NCBI RefSeq assembly: GCF_040448305.1
Contig: NZ_CP148752.1
Span: 5,557,501 to 5,621,500, forward strand
Origin: Pseudomonas fluorescens
GTDB taxonomy: Bacteria > Pseudomonadota > Gammaproteobacteria > Pseudomonadales > Pseudomonadaceae
Reading direction: 5' to 3'
DNA: 64,000 nucleotides
Shown piece by piece: positions 16,149-25,066 of the stretch. The notes below the pieces were generated by a model. The model had not been told where the DNA came from. It worked only from the letters and a program-made list of their open reading frames with translations, and made no database searches. The translations under genes and the position numbers were made by a program. Positions within the stretch are counted from its first letter, which is position 1, and each line of letters opens with the position of its first letter.

Positions 16149-18011
16149 TTATTCCTCAATCTCATTCAGGTTGCGCCCCGCCAGCGCGGCTTTCACCGTC
16201 GAGTCCAGGCGGCGGGCAGCAAAGGCGTCGGTCACTTGCGACAGACGCTTGGTCTGCTGCTCGATGGCGTAACCATCGGTACCTTTCATCAGTTCGGTCA
16301 GTTCCTGCACCTGCATGTCGATAACAAGGCGCTCTTCGGCGTCAAGCAAGCGCTCGCCATCCGCCTCCAGAGCAGCCTGCACCGCCTCGATCAGGCGCTG
16401 GGCGTCGACCTGCTGCTCACGCAGTACGCGGGCAACCTTGTCGTCATTGGCATGCTGGAACGAGTCCTTGAGCATCCTGGCGATTTCGCCGTCGGTCAGG
16501 CCGTAGGACGGCTTGACCTGAATGCTGGCTTCAACGCCCGAACCCAGTTCGCGGGCGGAAACGCTGAGCAGACCGTCGGCATCGACCTGGAAGGTCACGC
16601 GAATCTTCGCCGCGCCAGCCACCATCGCCGGAATGCCGCGCAATTCGAAGCGCGCCAGAGAGCGACAGTCACTGATCAGCTCGCGCTCGCCCTGCAATAC
16701 GTGGATCGCCATGGCCGACTGGCCGTCTTTATAAGTGGTGAAGTCCTGGGCGCGGGCGACGGGGATGGTGGTGTTGCGCGGAATCACCTTCTCCATCAGG
16801 CCGCCCATGGTTTCCAGTCCCAGGGACAACGGAATCACGTCCAGCAACAGAAGCTCGTCACCGTCGCGCTTGTTGCCGGCCAGGGTATCGGCCTGGATCG
16901 CAGCACCAATGGCGACCACTTGATCCGGGTCGATTTCAGTCAGCGGCTGGCGACCGAAGGCTTCGGCGACGGCTTCGCGAACGCGAGGCACGCGAGTCGA
17001 ACCACCGACCATGACCACGGCATGCACGTCTTCCAGTTCGATCCCGGAATCACGCACCGCACGACGGCAGGACCTCAGGCTTCGAGCGACCATCGGCTCG
17101 ATCAGCGCATTGAAGGCTTCGCGGGTCAGTTCGGCTTTCCAGTCGCCATGGGCCACTTCAACGGCCGCAGCATTGGTCAGGGCTTCCTTGGCCGCACAAG
17201 CGGTTTGCAGCAAATTGCGTTGCGCACCCGGATCGAGGTCGGCGGACAGGCCGGCGCTCTCGATGATCCAGCCAGCGATCGCGTGGTCGAAGTCATCGCC
17301 GCCCAAGGCGCTATCGCCGCCGGTAGCCAGGACTTCGAAGACACCGCCGGTCAGGCGCAGAATCGAAATATCGAAGGTGCCGCCGCCCAGGTCATAAATC
17401 GCGACCAGGCCTTCGGCGTGCTGATCCAGACCGTAAGCCACGGCTGCCGCGGTCGGCTCATTGAGCAAACGCAGCACGTTCAGACCGGCCAGCTTGGCCG
17501 CATCCTTGGTGGCTTGACGCTGAGCGTCGTCGAAATAGGCCGGAACGGTGATCACCGCGCCCACCAGTTCGCCACCCAGGGTCGCTTCAGCACGCTGACG
17601 CAAGACCTTGAGGATATCGGCAGAGACTTCCACCGGGCTTTTCGGGCCCTGGATCGTGTCGATGAACGGCATGTGCGACTCGCCATCGACAAAGCGGTAC
17701 GGCAACTGATCACCCAGCTGCTTGACGTCGGACAGACCACGACCCATCAAGCGCTTGACCGACAGCACGGTGTTCAACGGATCGGTGGCGGCGGCCAGCT
17801 TGGCGGATTCGCCAACCTCGACGCGATCGGCGTGGTAGCGCACGGCAGACGGCAAGATGACCCGCCCTTCTGCGTCGGCAAGTGGCTCGGAAAGACCACT
17901 GCGCAATGCAGCGACCAGCGAATTGGTAGTACCCAAGTCGATCCCCACAGCCAGGCGACGCTGGTGCGGTTGAGGACTTTGGCCGGGTTCGGCGATCTGC
18001 AGTAGGGCCAT
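16149..18011 (-). CDS. hscA: Fe-S specialised Hsp70 chaperone HscA
   Basis: HscA is the DnaK-like ATPase that, with HscB, releases the cluster from IscU by recognising its LPPVK motif. The 620-residue protein has an actin-like ATPase domain (GIDLGTTNSLVA near the start, then DLGGGTFDIS) and a C-terminal substrate-binding domain. It is normal in length for the family. Confidence 0.97.
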   Translation of the reverse strand: MALLQIAEPGQSPQPHQRRLAVGIDLGTTNSLVAALRSGLSEPLADAEGRVILPSAVRYHADRVEVGESAKLAAATDPLNTVLSVKRLMGRGLSDVKQLGDQLPYRFVDGESHMPFIDTIQGPKSPVEVSADILKVLRQRAEATLGGELVGAVITVPAYFDDAQRQATKDAAKLAGLNVLRLLNEPTAAAVAYGLDQHAEGLVAIYDLGGGTFDISILRLTGGVFEVLATGGDSALGGDDFDHAIAGWIIESAGLSADLDPGAQRNLLQTACAAKEALTNAAAVEVAHGDWKAELTREAFNALIEPMVARSLRSCRRAVRDSGIELEDVHAVVMVGGSTRVPRVREAVAEAFGRQPLTEIDPDQVVAIGAAIQADTLAGNKRDGDELLLLDVIPLSLGLETMGGLMEKVIPRNTTIPVARAQDFTTYKDGQSAMAIHVLQGERELISDCRSLARFELRGIPAMVAGAAKIRVTFQVDADGLLSVSARELGSGVEASIQVKPSYGLTDGEIARMLKDSFQHANDDKVARVLREQQVDAQRLIEAVQAALEADGERLLDAEERLVIDMQVQELTELMKGTDGYAIEQQTKRLSQVTDAFAARRLDSTVKAALAGRNLNEIEE

Positions 18012-18062
18012 CGTTATCAGGACTTATCTGTATATCAGGCGTGCGACCGGAGCGGCACTGGG

Positions 18063-18584
18063 TTAATCGTCGAGGCGCTCTTCTAACTGGCGCACTTCGT
18101 AGGTGAGCTTGTCGAGGAACTGCATGCGCCGCATCAGGCGTTCGGCCTGTTCACGGTGCGCGGCATCGTTCCAGCAAGCTGCGAAGCTTTGGTTCAGTTC
18201 ATCCTGGGCAGCCTTCAGGCGACGCTTGAAGACGGCAACGCCATTGAGATCGGCGCTGTCCTGCAGGTCTTCGAGCTCTTCACGCAACTCCATCTGCTGC
18301 AAAAGAAACTCCGGATCATGCACCGTGACCTCCAGCGGCAGCTCGCCACCATTCAAGGCGAGCAGGTAACGCGCGCGCTTGGGTGGGCTCTTGAGCGTCT
18401 GGTAGGCCTCGTTGAGGCTCGCGGATTGCTCTAGCGCCAGCCGTTGCTCACGCTCGGAAGCGTCGGCAAAGCGGTCCGGATGAACACTGCGCGCCAACTC
18501 ACGGTAGCGCGTAGCCAGCTGATCGAGGTCCAGATCGAAACTCGGTTGCAGCTCAAATAAAGCGAAATGACAAGGAGTACCCAC
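18063..18584 (-). CDS. hscB: Co-chaperone HscB (Hsc20)
   Basis: HscB is a J-domain protein that brings IscU to HscA. The HPD motif is at residues 35-37 and the C-terminal part is the three-helix IscU-binding bundle. I chose the GTG at 18584 because TGAGG lies at proper distance and this gives 173 residues with the family N-terminus (GTPCHFALF); the open frame extends further upstream only into iscA-proximal sequence. Confidence 0.93.
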   Translation of the reverse strand: MGTPCHFALFELQPSFDLDLDQLATRYRELARSVHPDRFADASEREQRLALEQSASLNEAYQTLKSPPKRARYLLALNGGELPLEVTVHDPEFLLQQMELREELEDLQDSADLNGVAVFKRRLKAAQDELNQSFAACWNDAAHREQAERLMRRMQFLDKLTYEVRQLEERLDD

Positions 18585-18592
18585 GACAAGCC

Positions 18593-18916
18593 TCAGATGT
18601 TGAAGCTTTCGCCGCAGCCACATTCACCGCGTACGTTGGGGTTGTTGAACTTGAAGCCTTCGTTCAACCCTTCCTTGACGAAATCGAGCTCGGTGCCGTC
18701 CAGGTAGGCCAGGCTCTTCGGGTCGATGATCACTTTTTCGCCGTGACTTTCGAACACCTGGTCCTCTGCAACCACCTCGTCGACAAACTCCAGCACGTAG
18801 GCAAGGCCGGAACAGCCTGTGGTGCGAACACCCAGACGAATCCCTTCACCTTTGCCGCGCCCGTCGAGGGAGCGCCGCACGTGTCGAGCAGCCGCTTCTG
18901 TCATGCTGATAGCCAT
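18593..18916 (-). CDS. iscA: A-type Fe-S carrier IscA
   Basis: The 107-residue protein carries the three A-type cysteines: C35 in TTGCSGLAY, and C99 and C101 in GECGCGES near the end. It passes iron or clusters from IscU to targets. The start at 18916 follows TAAGGAG and gives the family length. The open frame continues eight codons upstream without support. Confidence 0.96.
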   Translation of the reverse strand: MAISMTEAAARHVRRSLDGRGKGEGIRLGVRTTGCSGLAYVLEFVDEVVAEDQVFESHGEKVIIDPKSLAYLDGTELDFVKEGLNEGFKFNNPNVRGECGCGESFNI

Positions 18917-18943
18917 CGGTGACTCCTTACTCGTCGCCAAAAA

Positions 18944-19330
18944 TCAGATCAAGCCTTTTTTCTGCTTGTAATCGCGAACGGCCGCTTTGATAGCGTCTTC
19001 AGCGAGTACCGAGCAGTGGATTTTCACTGGCGGCAGGGCCAGTTCTTCAGCCAGCTGGGTGTTCTTGATGGTTTCCGCTTCGTCCAGGGTCTTGCCCTTC
19101 ATCCACTCGGTGGCGAGGGAGCTGGAAGCGATAGCCGAACCGCAGCCGTAGGTCTTGAACTTGGCATCTTCGATGATGCCGGCGTCGTTGACCTTGATCT
19201 GCAGGCGCATCACGTCGCCGCACGCCGGAGCGCCGACCATGCCGGTGCCGACATCAGGGTCTTCCGCGTCCATCTTGCCGACGTTGCGCGGGTTTTCGTA
19301 GTGGTCGATGACCTTTTCGCTGTAAGCCAT
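18944..19330 (-). CDS. iscU: Fe-S scaffold IscU
   Basis: IscU is the scaffold on which clusters are built. The 128-residue protein has the ligands C37, C63 and C106 and the conserved D39. The HscA recognition motif LPPVK lies directly before C106. The ATG at 19330 is preceded by GAGG. Confidence 0.97.
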   Translation of the reverse strand: MAYSEKVIDHYENPRNVGKMDAEDPDVGTGMVGAPACGDVMRLQIKVNDAGIIEDAKFKTYGCGSAIASSSLATEWMKGKTLDEAETIKNTQLAEELALPPVKIHCSVLAEDAIKAAVRDYKQKKGLI

Positions 19331-19431
19331 GATTCTCAATCCTCACTCATCAGGGCCGCTCTTGAGACCCTGCAGTTGCGCTGCGTTTACCGCCGCGCTG
19401 CTACAGGACCTGTATCCGGCGGCTTCTTTGT

Positions 19432-20646
19432 TTAGTGTGCCGCCCACTCGATTTTCGAGATATCGACGCCGTCTTTGTACATGTCCCACAGCGGCGACAG
19501 AGCGCGCAGCTTGGTAACAGCCTCGCAGACTTTCTGCGCGGCGTAGTCGATTTCTTCTTCGGTGGTGAAACGGCCGAAGGTGAAGCGGATCGAGCTGTGT
19601 GCCAGTTCGTCGTTGCGGCCCAGGGCGCGCAGTACGTACGAAGGTTCAAGGGACGCCGAGGTGCAGGCCGAACCGGACGAAACTGCCAGGTCCTTGAGCG
19701 CCATGATCAGCGACTCGCCTTCAACGTAGTTGAAGCTCAGGTTCAGGTTGTGCGGAACGCGGGCGGTCATGCTGCCGTTGACGTACAGCTCTTCCAGGTG
19801 CTCGACCTGCTTGTAGAAACGGTTGCTCAATGCCTTGATGCGCGCGTTTTCGGCAGCCATGTCTTCCTTGGCTACCCGGAAAGCTTCACCCATGCCGACG
19901 ATCTGGTGGGTCGCCAGGGTGCCGGAACGCATGCCGCGTTCGTGGCCGCCACCGTGCATGGTCGCTTCGATACGTACGCGTGGCTTGCGGCTTACGTACA
20001 GGGCGCCGATGCCTTTAGGACCGTAGGTCTTGTGGGCGGAGAACGACATCATGTCGACTTTCAGCTTCGAAAGGTCGATCTCGACCTTGCCGGTGGACTG
20101 AGCGGCGTCGACGTGGAACAGGATGCCCTTGGAACGGAGCAGTTCGCCGATCGCTGCGATGTCGTTGATGGTGCCGATTTCGTTGTTCACGTGCATGACC
20201 GAAACCAGGATGGTGTCGTCGCGCAGTTCGGCTTCGATCATCTCAGGGGTCACCAGACCATCGGTGCGAGGCTCGATGTAGGTCACTTCGAAACCTTCAC
20301 GCTCCAGTTGGCGCATGGTGTCCAGGACAGCCTTGTGCTCGATCTTGGTGGTGATCAGGTGCTTGCCCTTGGTGGCATAGAAATGCGCCGCACCCTTGAT
20401 TGCCAGGTTGTCGGATTCGGTGGCACCGGAGGTCCAGACGATTTCACGCGGGTCGGCGTTGACCAGGTCAGCGACCTGACGACGGGCGTTTTCGACGGAC
20501 TCTTCGGCTTTCCAGCCGAACACGTGGGAACGGGACGCCGGGTTACCGAAGTTTCCGTCGACCAGCAGGCATTCACTCATTTTTTGCGCAACACGCGGAT
20601 CAACCGGGGTGGTCGCAGAGTAATCAAGGTAAATCGGCAATTTCAT
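19432..20646 (-). CDS. iscS: Cysteine desulfurase IscS
   Basis: IscS is a PLP enzyme that takes sulfur from cysteine and passes it to IscU and to tRNA thiolation enzymes. The PLP lysine is K206 in SAHKTYGPKG. The persulfide cysteine is C328 in SSGSACTSASLEPS, on the long mobile loop typical of group I desulfurases. Length is 404 residues. The gap to iscU is 101 bases, without a clear terminator. Confidence 0.97.
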   Translation of the reverse strand: MKLPIYLDYSATTPVDPRVAQKMSECLLVDGNFGNPASRSHVFGWKAEESVENARRQVADLVNADPREIVWTSGATESDNLAIKGAAHFYATKGKHLITTKIEHKAVLDTMRQLEREGFEVTYIEPRTDGLVTPEMIEAELRDDTILVSVMHVNNEIGTINDIAAIGELLRSKGILFHVDAAQSTGKVEIDLSKLKVDMMSFSAHKTYGPKGIGALYVSRKPRVRIEATMHGGGHERGMRSGTLATHQIVGMGEAFRVAKEDMAAENARIKALSNRFYKQVEHLEELYVNGSMTARVPHNLNLSFNYVEGESLIMALKDLAVSSGSACTSASLEPSYVLRALGRNDELAHSSIRFTFGRFTTEEEIDYAAQKVCEAVTKLRALSPLWDMYKDGVDISKIEWAAH

Positions 20647-20696
20647 GGACTATCTCCTAAATCAGGCTGGCTGGCGTGCCGCTAGCTCTTCGGCTG

Positions 20697-21188
20697 TCAT
20701 TCGACGGCGGACGCTTCAATCTTGTCCAGGCGTGGCGCCTTGCTGTTGCAACGGCGCTGGTCCTGACGCTGGGCTACTTCTTGCACCTCACGGCGAGTCA
20801 CAAGATCAGCCAAGCTGATACCGCTCAGAAATTCGTGAATCTGCAAGCTCAGATCGCACCACAAGTGGTGAGTCAGGCAAGTGTCGCCGGAATGGCAATC
20901 ACCCTGCCCTTGGCATTTGGTTGCATCGACCGATTCGTTCACCGCATCGATCACCTGGGCGACCTGGATGCCCTGCATGTCGCGGGACAATTGGTAGCCA
21001 CCGCCCGGACCACGCACGCTGGACACCAGATTGCTGCGGCGCAATTTGGCGAAAAGCTGTTCGAGGTAGGACAGGGAGATGCCTTGGCGCTCGGAGATAT
21101 CGGCCAGGGACACGGGCCCGTGCTGCGCGTGCAATGCCAGATCGAGCATGGCGGTCACGGCGTATCGGCCTTTTGTAGTCAGTCGCAT
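20697..21188 (-). CDS. iscR: Fe-S cluster-sensing repressor IscR
   Basis: IscR is an Rrf2-family regulator that represses the isc operon when it holds a [2Fe-2S] cluster. The N-terminal winged helix-turn-helix is followed by the cluster ligands C92, C98, C104 and H107, all present. The ATG at 21188 gives 163 residues and the family start MRLTTKGRYAV; a TTG two codons upstream is less likely. It is the first gene of the operon, and its own operator lies upstream. Confidence 0.96.
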   Translation of the reverse strand: MRLTTKGRYAVTAMLDLALHAQHGPVSLADISERQGISLSYLEQLFAKLRRSNLVSSVRGPGGGYQLSRDMQGIQVAQVIDAVNESVDATKCQGQGDCHSGDTCLTHHLWCDLSLQIHEFLSGISLADLVTRREVQEVAQRQDQRRCNSKAPRLDKIEASAVE

Positions 21189-21219
21189 GGACAATTACCA
21201 CGGAGTTCGGAATGAGGCG

Positions 21220-21252
21220 AGTATGCAATTCCCGAGTATTTAAGTCAACTAT
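21220..21252 (-). promoter_or_regulatory. iscR promoter with type 1 IscR operator
   Basis: On the minus strand TTGACT (complement of 21243-21248) and CATACT (complement of 21220-21225) are 17 bases apart, a good sigma-70 promoter. The 25 bases at 21228-21252 agree with the published E. coli type 1 IscR consensus at 22 of 25 positions by my count, including an unbroken match over the first ten. The operator covers the -35 and spacer, as expected for autorepression. Confidence 0.8.
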
Positions 21253-21375
21253 TAGACCTAGTACTTTAGTCAGGTTTACCCGCAAAAGAGCGGGCGCATC
21301 ATAGCAGGGTCTGCGGCCTAATGGCACACCGGTCAGCGCTCTGCCATTACCTGATTGCGACCCGTGCAGGAGACA

Positions 21376-22155
21376 TCAACCGGCCTTGCTTTCGTCTTTG
21401 TCTTTTACGCAGGCAAAGTCTTCTTCGCGCAGCTCAGGCAGATCTTTCGCACAGTAATTGCTGCCCAGATCCTTCAACGCCCCGCACATCCCCTCCAGAC
21501 GCCCATCGACCGCCTGCAGGTGATCAAGCAGTTGACCAATGGCACGTGCCACCGGGTCGGGCATGTCTTCGCTGAGGCCGTAGGCATCAAAACCGATCTT
21601 CTCGGCCATGGCCTTGCGCTTGGCGTCCTGCTCGACATCGGACTTGACGATAATCCGCCCCGGAATACCCACCACAGTGGCACCCGGCGGCACTTCCTTG
21701 GTCACGACGGCATTGGAACCCACCTTGGCCCCGGCACCGACAGTGAACGGGCCCAGCACCTTCGCGCCCGCCCCGACCACGACGCCATCACCCAAGGTCG
21801 GGTGACGCTTGCCCTTGTTCCAGCTGGTGCCGCCCAGGGTCACGCCCTGATAAATAGTCACGTCATCGCCGATTTCGGCGGTTTCACCGATAACGATGCC
21901 CATGCCATGGTCAATGAAGAAACGACGACCGACCTTGGCACCCGGATGGATCTCGATCCCGGTCAGCCAGCGGCCGAAATTCGACACCAACCGCGCCAGC
22001 CATTTCAGGTCCCCGCGCCACAGCATCGCCGACAAACGGTGAATCCAGATGGCATGCATGCCGGGGTAGCAGGTCAGGACTTCAAAAGCGTTACGCGCCG
22101 CCGGGTCTCGGTGGAATACGCTCTGGATATCTTCACGCAAACGCTCGAACATCAT
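21376..22155 (-). CDS. cysE: Serine O-acetyltransferase
   Basis: CysE acetylates serine from acetyl-CoA to make O-acetylserine, the precursor of cysteine. The 259-residue protein has an N-terminal helical domain followed by left-handed beta-helix hexapeptide repeats (KVGRRFFIDHG, IGDDVTIYQGVTLGG, VVVGAGAKVLGP). Two ATG codons stand at the start. The first overlaps the trmJ stop by one base, so the two are probably coupled. Its position next to the isc operon places cysteine supply beside its main sulfur consumer. Confidence 0.95.
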   Translation of the reverse strand: MMFERLREDIQSVFHRDPAARNAFEVLTCYPGMHAIWIHRLSAMLWRGDLKWLARLVSNFGRWLTGIEIHPGAKVGRRFFIDHGMGIVIGETAEIGDDVTIYQGVTLGGTSWNKGKRHPTLGDGVVVGAGAKVLGPFTVGAGAKVGSNAVVTKEVPPGATVVGIPGRIIVKSDVEQDAKRKAMAEKIGFDAYGLSEDMPDPVARAIGQLLDHLQAVDGRLEGMCGALKDLGSNYCAKDLPELREEDFACVKDKDESKAG

Positions 22156-22925
22156 TAATCCTTCCGCTTAAGGAGCTCACCACGGGCCGCTTTCTGGGTT
22201 TCCGTGAGGATGCCACGCAAAATATTCATTTCCGCCCGGCTGACCGAGCTGCGTCCGTACAACCGGCGCAGGCGCGCCATCAAGTGCCGTGGCTTTTCCG
22301 GATCGAGGAATTCGATGGCCACCAGGGTCTGCTCCAGGTGTTCATAGAATCGTTCCAGCTCGTCCATGGTCGCCAGCTCAGCGCTTTTGACCGAAGCCAC
22401 TTCTTCCTTCTCGACCTTGCTCGGCTGACCTTGGGCCGCCAGCCAGGACATGCGCACTTCATAACCCAACACCTGCACCGCCGCCCCAAGGTTCAGCGAA
22501 CTGAACTCAGGGTCTGATGGAATGTGCACGTGATAATGACATCGCTGCAGCTCTTCGTTGGTCAGGCCGGAATCTTCACGACCGAACACCAGGGCAATTT
22601 CCGCACCCTGCCCCGCTTCCTCGACCACCTTCGTTCCGCATTCGCGGGGATCGAGCAGCGGCCAGGGAATGCGCCGGTCGCGGGCGCTGGTGCCGAGCAC
22701 CAGGTTGCAGCCGACCAGGGCATCTTCCAAGGTGGCGACGACTTGCGCGTTTTCAAGGATGTCTCCGGCACCGGAAGCACGGGCATCGGCCTCGTGATGC
22801 GGGAACAGACGAGGCTCGACCAGCACCAGCCGCGACAGCCCCATGTTCTTCATGGCACGCGCAGCCCCGCCGATATTGCCCGGATGGCTGGTATTGACCA
22901 GGACGACACGAATGTTTTGCAGCAA
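22155..22925 (-). CDS. trmJ: tRNA (cytidine/uridine-2'-O)-methyltransferase TrmJ
   Basis: TrmJ is a SPOUT methyltransferase that modifies position 32 of several tRNAs. Family motifs are NTSHPGNIGGAARAMKNMGL near the start, LGTSARDRRIPWPLLDP, and VFGREDSGLTNEE before the knot. No ATG fits the family N-terminus. A TTG at 22925 gives 256 residues beginning LQNIRVVLVNTSHPG, which agrees with P. aeruginosa TrmJ. The in-frame extension to 23069 is not family-like. Confidence 0.9.
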   Translation of the reverse strand: MLQNIRVVLVNTSHPGNIGGAARAMKNMGLSRLVLVEPRLFPHHEADARASGAGDILENAQVVATLEDALVGCNLVLGTSARDRRIPWPLLDPRECGTKVVEEAGQGAEIALVFGREDSGLTNEELQRCHYHVHIPSDPEFSSLNLGAAVQVLGYEVRMSWLAAQGQPSKVEKEEVASVKSAELATMDELERFYEHLEQTLVAIEFLDPEKPRHLMARLRRLYGRSSVSRAEMNILRGILTETQKAARGELLKRKD

Positions 22926-23071
22926 GGGAGGCGCTCTCGAACACAATAATCGGGAGCAGAATCTTACAGCTACACCTACCGTTAAGCTATGAAAGCGAAC
23001 GTCGTCCTTCTCCTGTAGAAACTTTCTGATAGAATGCCCGGCTTTCTTTAACAACCTTAGGTGACACATCC

Positions 23072-23890
23072 ATGCAGCCCATGCTGAATATCGCGCTGCG
23101 CGCCGCCCGCAGCGCCAGTGAATTGATCTTCCGCTCCATCGAGCGCTTGGATACCATCAAGGTCGACGAAAAAGACGCCAAGGATTACGTATCCGAGGTG
23201 GATCGCGCCGCCGAACAGAAAATCATCGATGCCCTGCGCAAGGCCTACCCGAATCACTCGATCATGGGTGAAGAGACCGGCATGCACGCCGGCACCGGCA
23301 TCGAAGGCGAAGAGTACCTGTGGATCATCGATCCACTGGACGGCACCACCAACTTCCTGCGCGGCATTCCTCACTTCGCTGTCAGCATCGCCTGCAAATA
23401 CCGCGGTCGCCTGGAACACGCTGTTGTTCTGGACCCGGTTCGCCAGGAAGAATTCACCGCCAGCCGTGGTCGTGGCGCTCAACTGAACGGTCGTCGCCTG
23501 CGCGTCAGCGGCCGCACCAGCCTGGACGGCGCCCTGCTGGGTACCGGCTTCCCGTTCCGTGACGACCAGATGGACAACCTCGACAACTACCTGGGCATGT
23601 TCCGCGCCCTGGTTGGCCAGACCGCCGGCATCCGCCGCGCAGGTTCGGCGAGCCTGGACCTGGCCTACGTGGCCGCCGGCCGTTTCGACGCCTTCTGGGA
23701 ATCGGGCCTGTCCGAGTGGGACATGGCTGCAGGCGCCCTGCTGATCCAGGAAGCCGGCGGTTTGGTGAGCGACTTCACCGGCGGTCACGACTTCCTTGAA
23801 AAAGGCCACGTCGTTGCCGGCAACACCAAGTGCTTCAAGGCAGTATTGACGGCGATCCAGCCGCACCTGCCGGCCTCGCTGAAGCGCTAA
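23072..23890 (+). CDS. suhB: Inositol-1-monophosphatase SuhB
   Basis: SuhB is a Mg-dependent phosphatase of the IMPase family; in proteobacteria it also takes part in rRNA antitermination complexes. The 272-residue product has the metal-binding motifs GEETG, WIIDPLDGTTNF and, near the C-terminus, WDMAAGALLIQEAGG. The ATG follows TTAGGTGACACATCC. It is divergent from trmJ and closed by a strong terminator. Confidence 0.95.
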   Translation: MQPMLNIALRAARSASELIFRSIERLDTIKVDEKDAKDYVSEVDRAAEQKIIDALRKAYPNHSIMGEETGMHAGTGIEGEEYLWIIDPLDGTTNFLRGIPHFAVSIACKYRGRLEHAVVLDPVRQEEFTASRGRGAQLNGRRLRVSGRTSLDGALLGTGFPFRDDQMDNLDNYLGMFRALVGQTAGIRRAGSASLDLAYVAAGRFDAFWESGLSEWDMAAGALLIQEAGGLVSDFTGGHDFLEKGHVVAGNTKCFKAVLTAIQPHLPASLKR

Positions 23891-23907
23891 GCTTCCAGCG
23901 ACAAAAG

Positions 23908-23930
23908 AGCACCCTTCGGGGTGCTTTTTT
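23908..23930 (+). terminator. Terminator of suhB
   Basis: AGCACCC and GGGTGCT pair around a TTCG tetraloop and are followed by six T, 17 bases after the stop. Confidence 0.9.
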
Positions 23931-23967
23931 ATGCCTGCGATTCAACCCCTGACACACCACAAACCCA

Positions 23968-24003
23968 ATGTGGGAGCGGCGGTGGTGCATAAATCGCGAG
24001 CAC
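23968..24003. repeat. Degenerate REP remnant
   Basis: TGTGGGAGCGGC and, further on, TCGCGAGCAC are partial class A REP halves between the suhB terminator and the mosaic IS. Confidence 0.4.
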
Positions 24004-24040
24004 AAAAAAGCACCCCGCAGGCTAATGCCGATCAGTTAAG

Positions 24041-24183
24041 TCTCATTGCTTGACCTTTGGCCGCAAGAAATCAAAGTCCGATGCCTGAATAGGCATCGGA
24101 TTTAATGAGATGGTCAGCCTGACCGAGAAGCCCTGCAGGTTTACACTTGCAGGGCTTTTCTCGTTTTCGGCGGAGGATCTCTC
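24041..24183 (+). other. Hairpin-rich leader before the IS110 fragment
   Basis: TCTCATT (24041-24047) pairs with AATGAGA (24104-24110) and encloses a perfect 10-bp hairpin, TCCGATGCCT/AGGCATCGGA (24077-24100). GGTCAG/CTGACC follows at 24112-24124. A 9-bp hairpin, AGCCCTGCA/TGCAGGGCT (24129-24156), followed by T, comes after that. In IS110-family elements the non-coding end upstream of the transposase encodes a structured bridge RNA, and this leader may be a relic of one. Part of it could instead belong to the IS4 left end. Confidence 0.4.
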
Positions 24184-24333
24184 ATGAACACGATGACGCT
24201 TCTCGGTATCGACATTGGCAAACACAGTTTCCACCTGCATGACCAGGACACTCAAGGCCATCAGGTTTTGCGCAAGAAGATGACCCGTGGACAGTTGCTC
24301 AGAAGCTTGGCGCAGCTACCAACCTGCACGCCG
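24184..24333 (+). pseudogene. IS110-family transposase, N-terminal fragment
   Basis: About 49 residues, beginning MNTMTLLGIDIGKHSFHLH with a good ribosome-binding site (GGAGG), match the start of IS110-type DEDD transposases, including the first catalytic Asp in GIDIGKHSF. After LAQLPTC the sequence switches in frame to IS4-type transposase. The rest of the IS110 gene is absent. Confidence 0.75.
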
Positions 24334-25060
24334 GATCACTCGCTGACGCTGTTCGATCGCGGTTTCTACTCTTTGGGGCTGTTGCACTAATGGCAGCAGG
24401 CCAGCACCGAGCGGCATTGACTGATGCCGTTACGCAAAGGGGCGCAGTACGAAGTCATTCAGCGTTTGGGCCGTCAGGATGCGGTGGTCTCGTTAAGCAC
24501 TTCGCCGCTGGCCCGCAAGCACTGGCCGGGATTGCCGGAGCGCCTGGCCGCAAGGCTCCTGAGCAAAACCGTCAAGGCCAAGGTCTGTCAGATTTTGACG
24601 TCGATGACCGATCCGCTGCGTTTCCCATCCGATGAAATCGTCGACCTGTACAGCCATCGCTGGGAGATCGAATCAGGGTTCAGGGAAATGAAACAGACAC
24701 TGCTCAACAGCAGTTACACGCTGCGTAGCAAGACGCCCGAGATGATCGAGCAAGAGTTGTGGGGCGTGTAGCTGGGCTACAACCTGCTGCGTTATCAGAT
24801 GGTGGAAATGAGCCGTCGTTGTCCGGGCATCCATCCGTGAACTGAGCTTCACCGCGTGCACTTGGGTGATCCTGGGGTTTATCAACGGCGTTTCTGCGGA
24901 TCGCTCGGGGAACATCCCCAAATATCTCGCCGAGTTGCATGCCTCGGCCCCGCACTATGTCTTGCCGCATCGCCGGGAAGAGCGCATTTATCCCCGGGCA
25001 ATCAGGCTCAACCCCCCGAAGTATCCGATCAAAAACAAAAATGCCAGTCAGCTTAACTGA
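24334..25060 (+). pseudogene. IS4-family transposase, C-terminal half, broken
   Basis: From DHSLTLFDRGFYSLGLLH the frame matches the second half of an IS4-type DDE transposase. It includes the catalytic Asp in LFDRGF and the Y-(2)-R-(3)-E-(6)-K signature in LYSHRWEIESGFREMK. It is interrupted by TAA at 24388, TGA at 24418 and TAG at 24769. A frameshift near 24837 follows; the other frame continues with ELSFTACTWVILGFINGVS to the right inverted repeat. The first half with the first catalytic Asp is missing, so it cannot be active. Confidence 0.82.
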
Positions 25061-25066
25061 CTGGCA
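25031..25066 (-). terminator. Terminator-like hairpin at the IS right end
   Basis: TGCCAGTCAG and CTGACTGGCA form a perfect 10-bp stem with a CTTAA loop. On the minus strand it is followed by TTTTTGTTTTT. It could end transcription coming from the peroxiredoxin gene. Confidence 0.55.
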
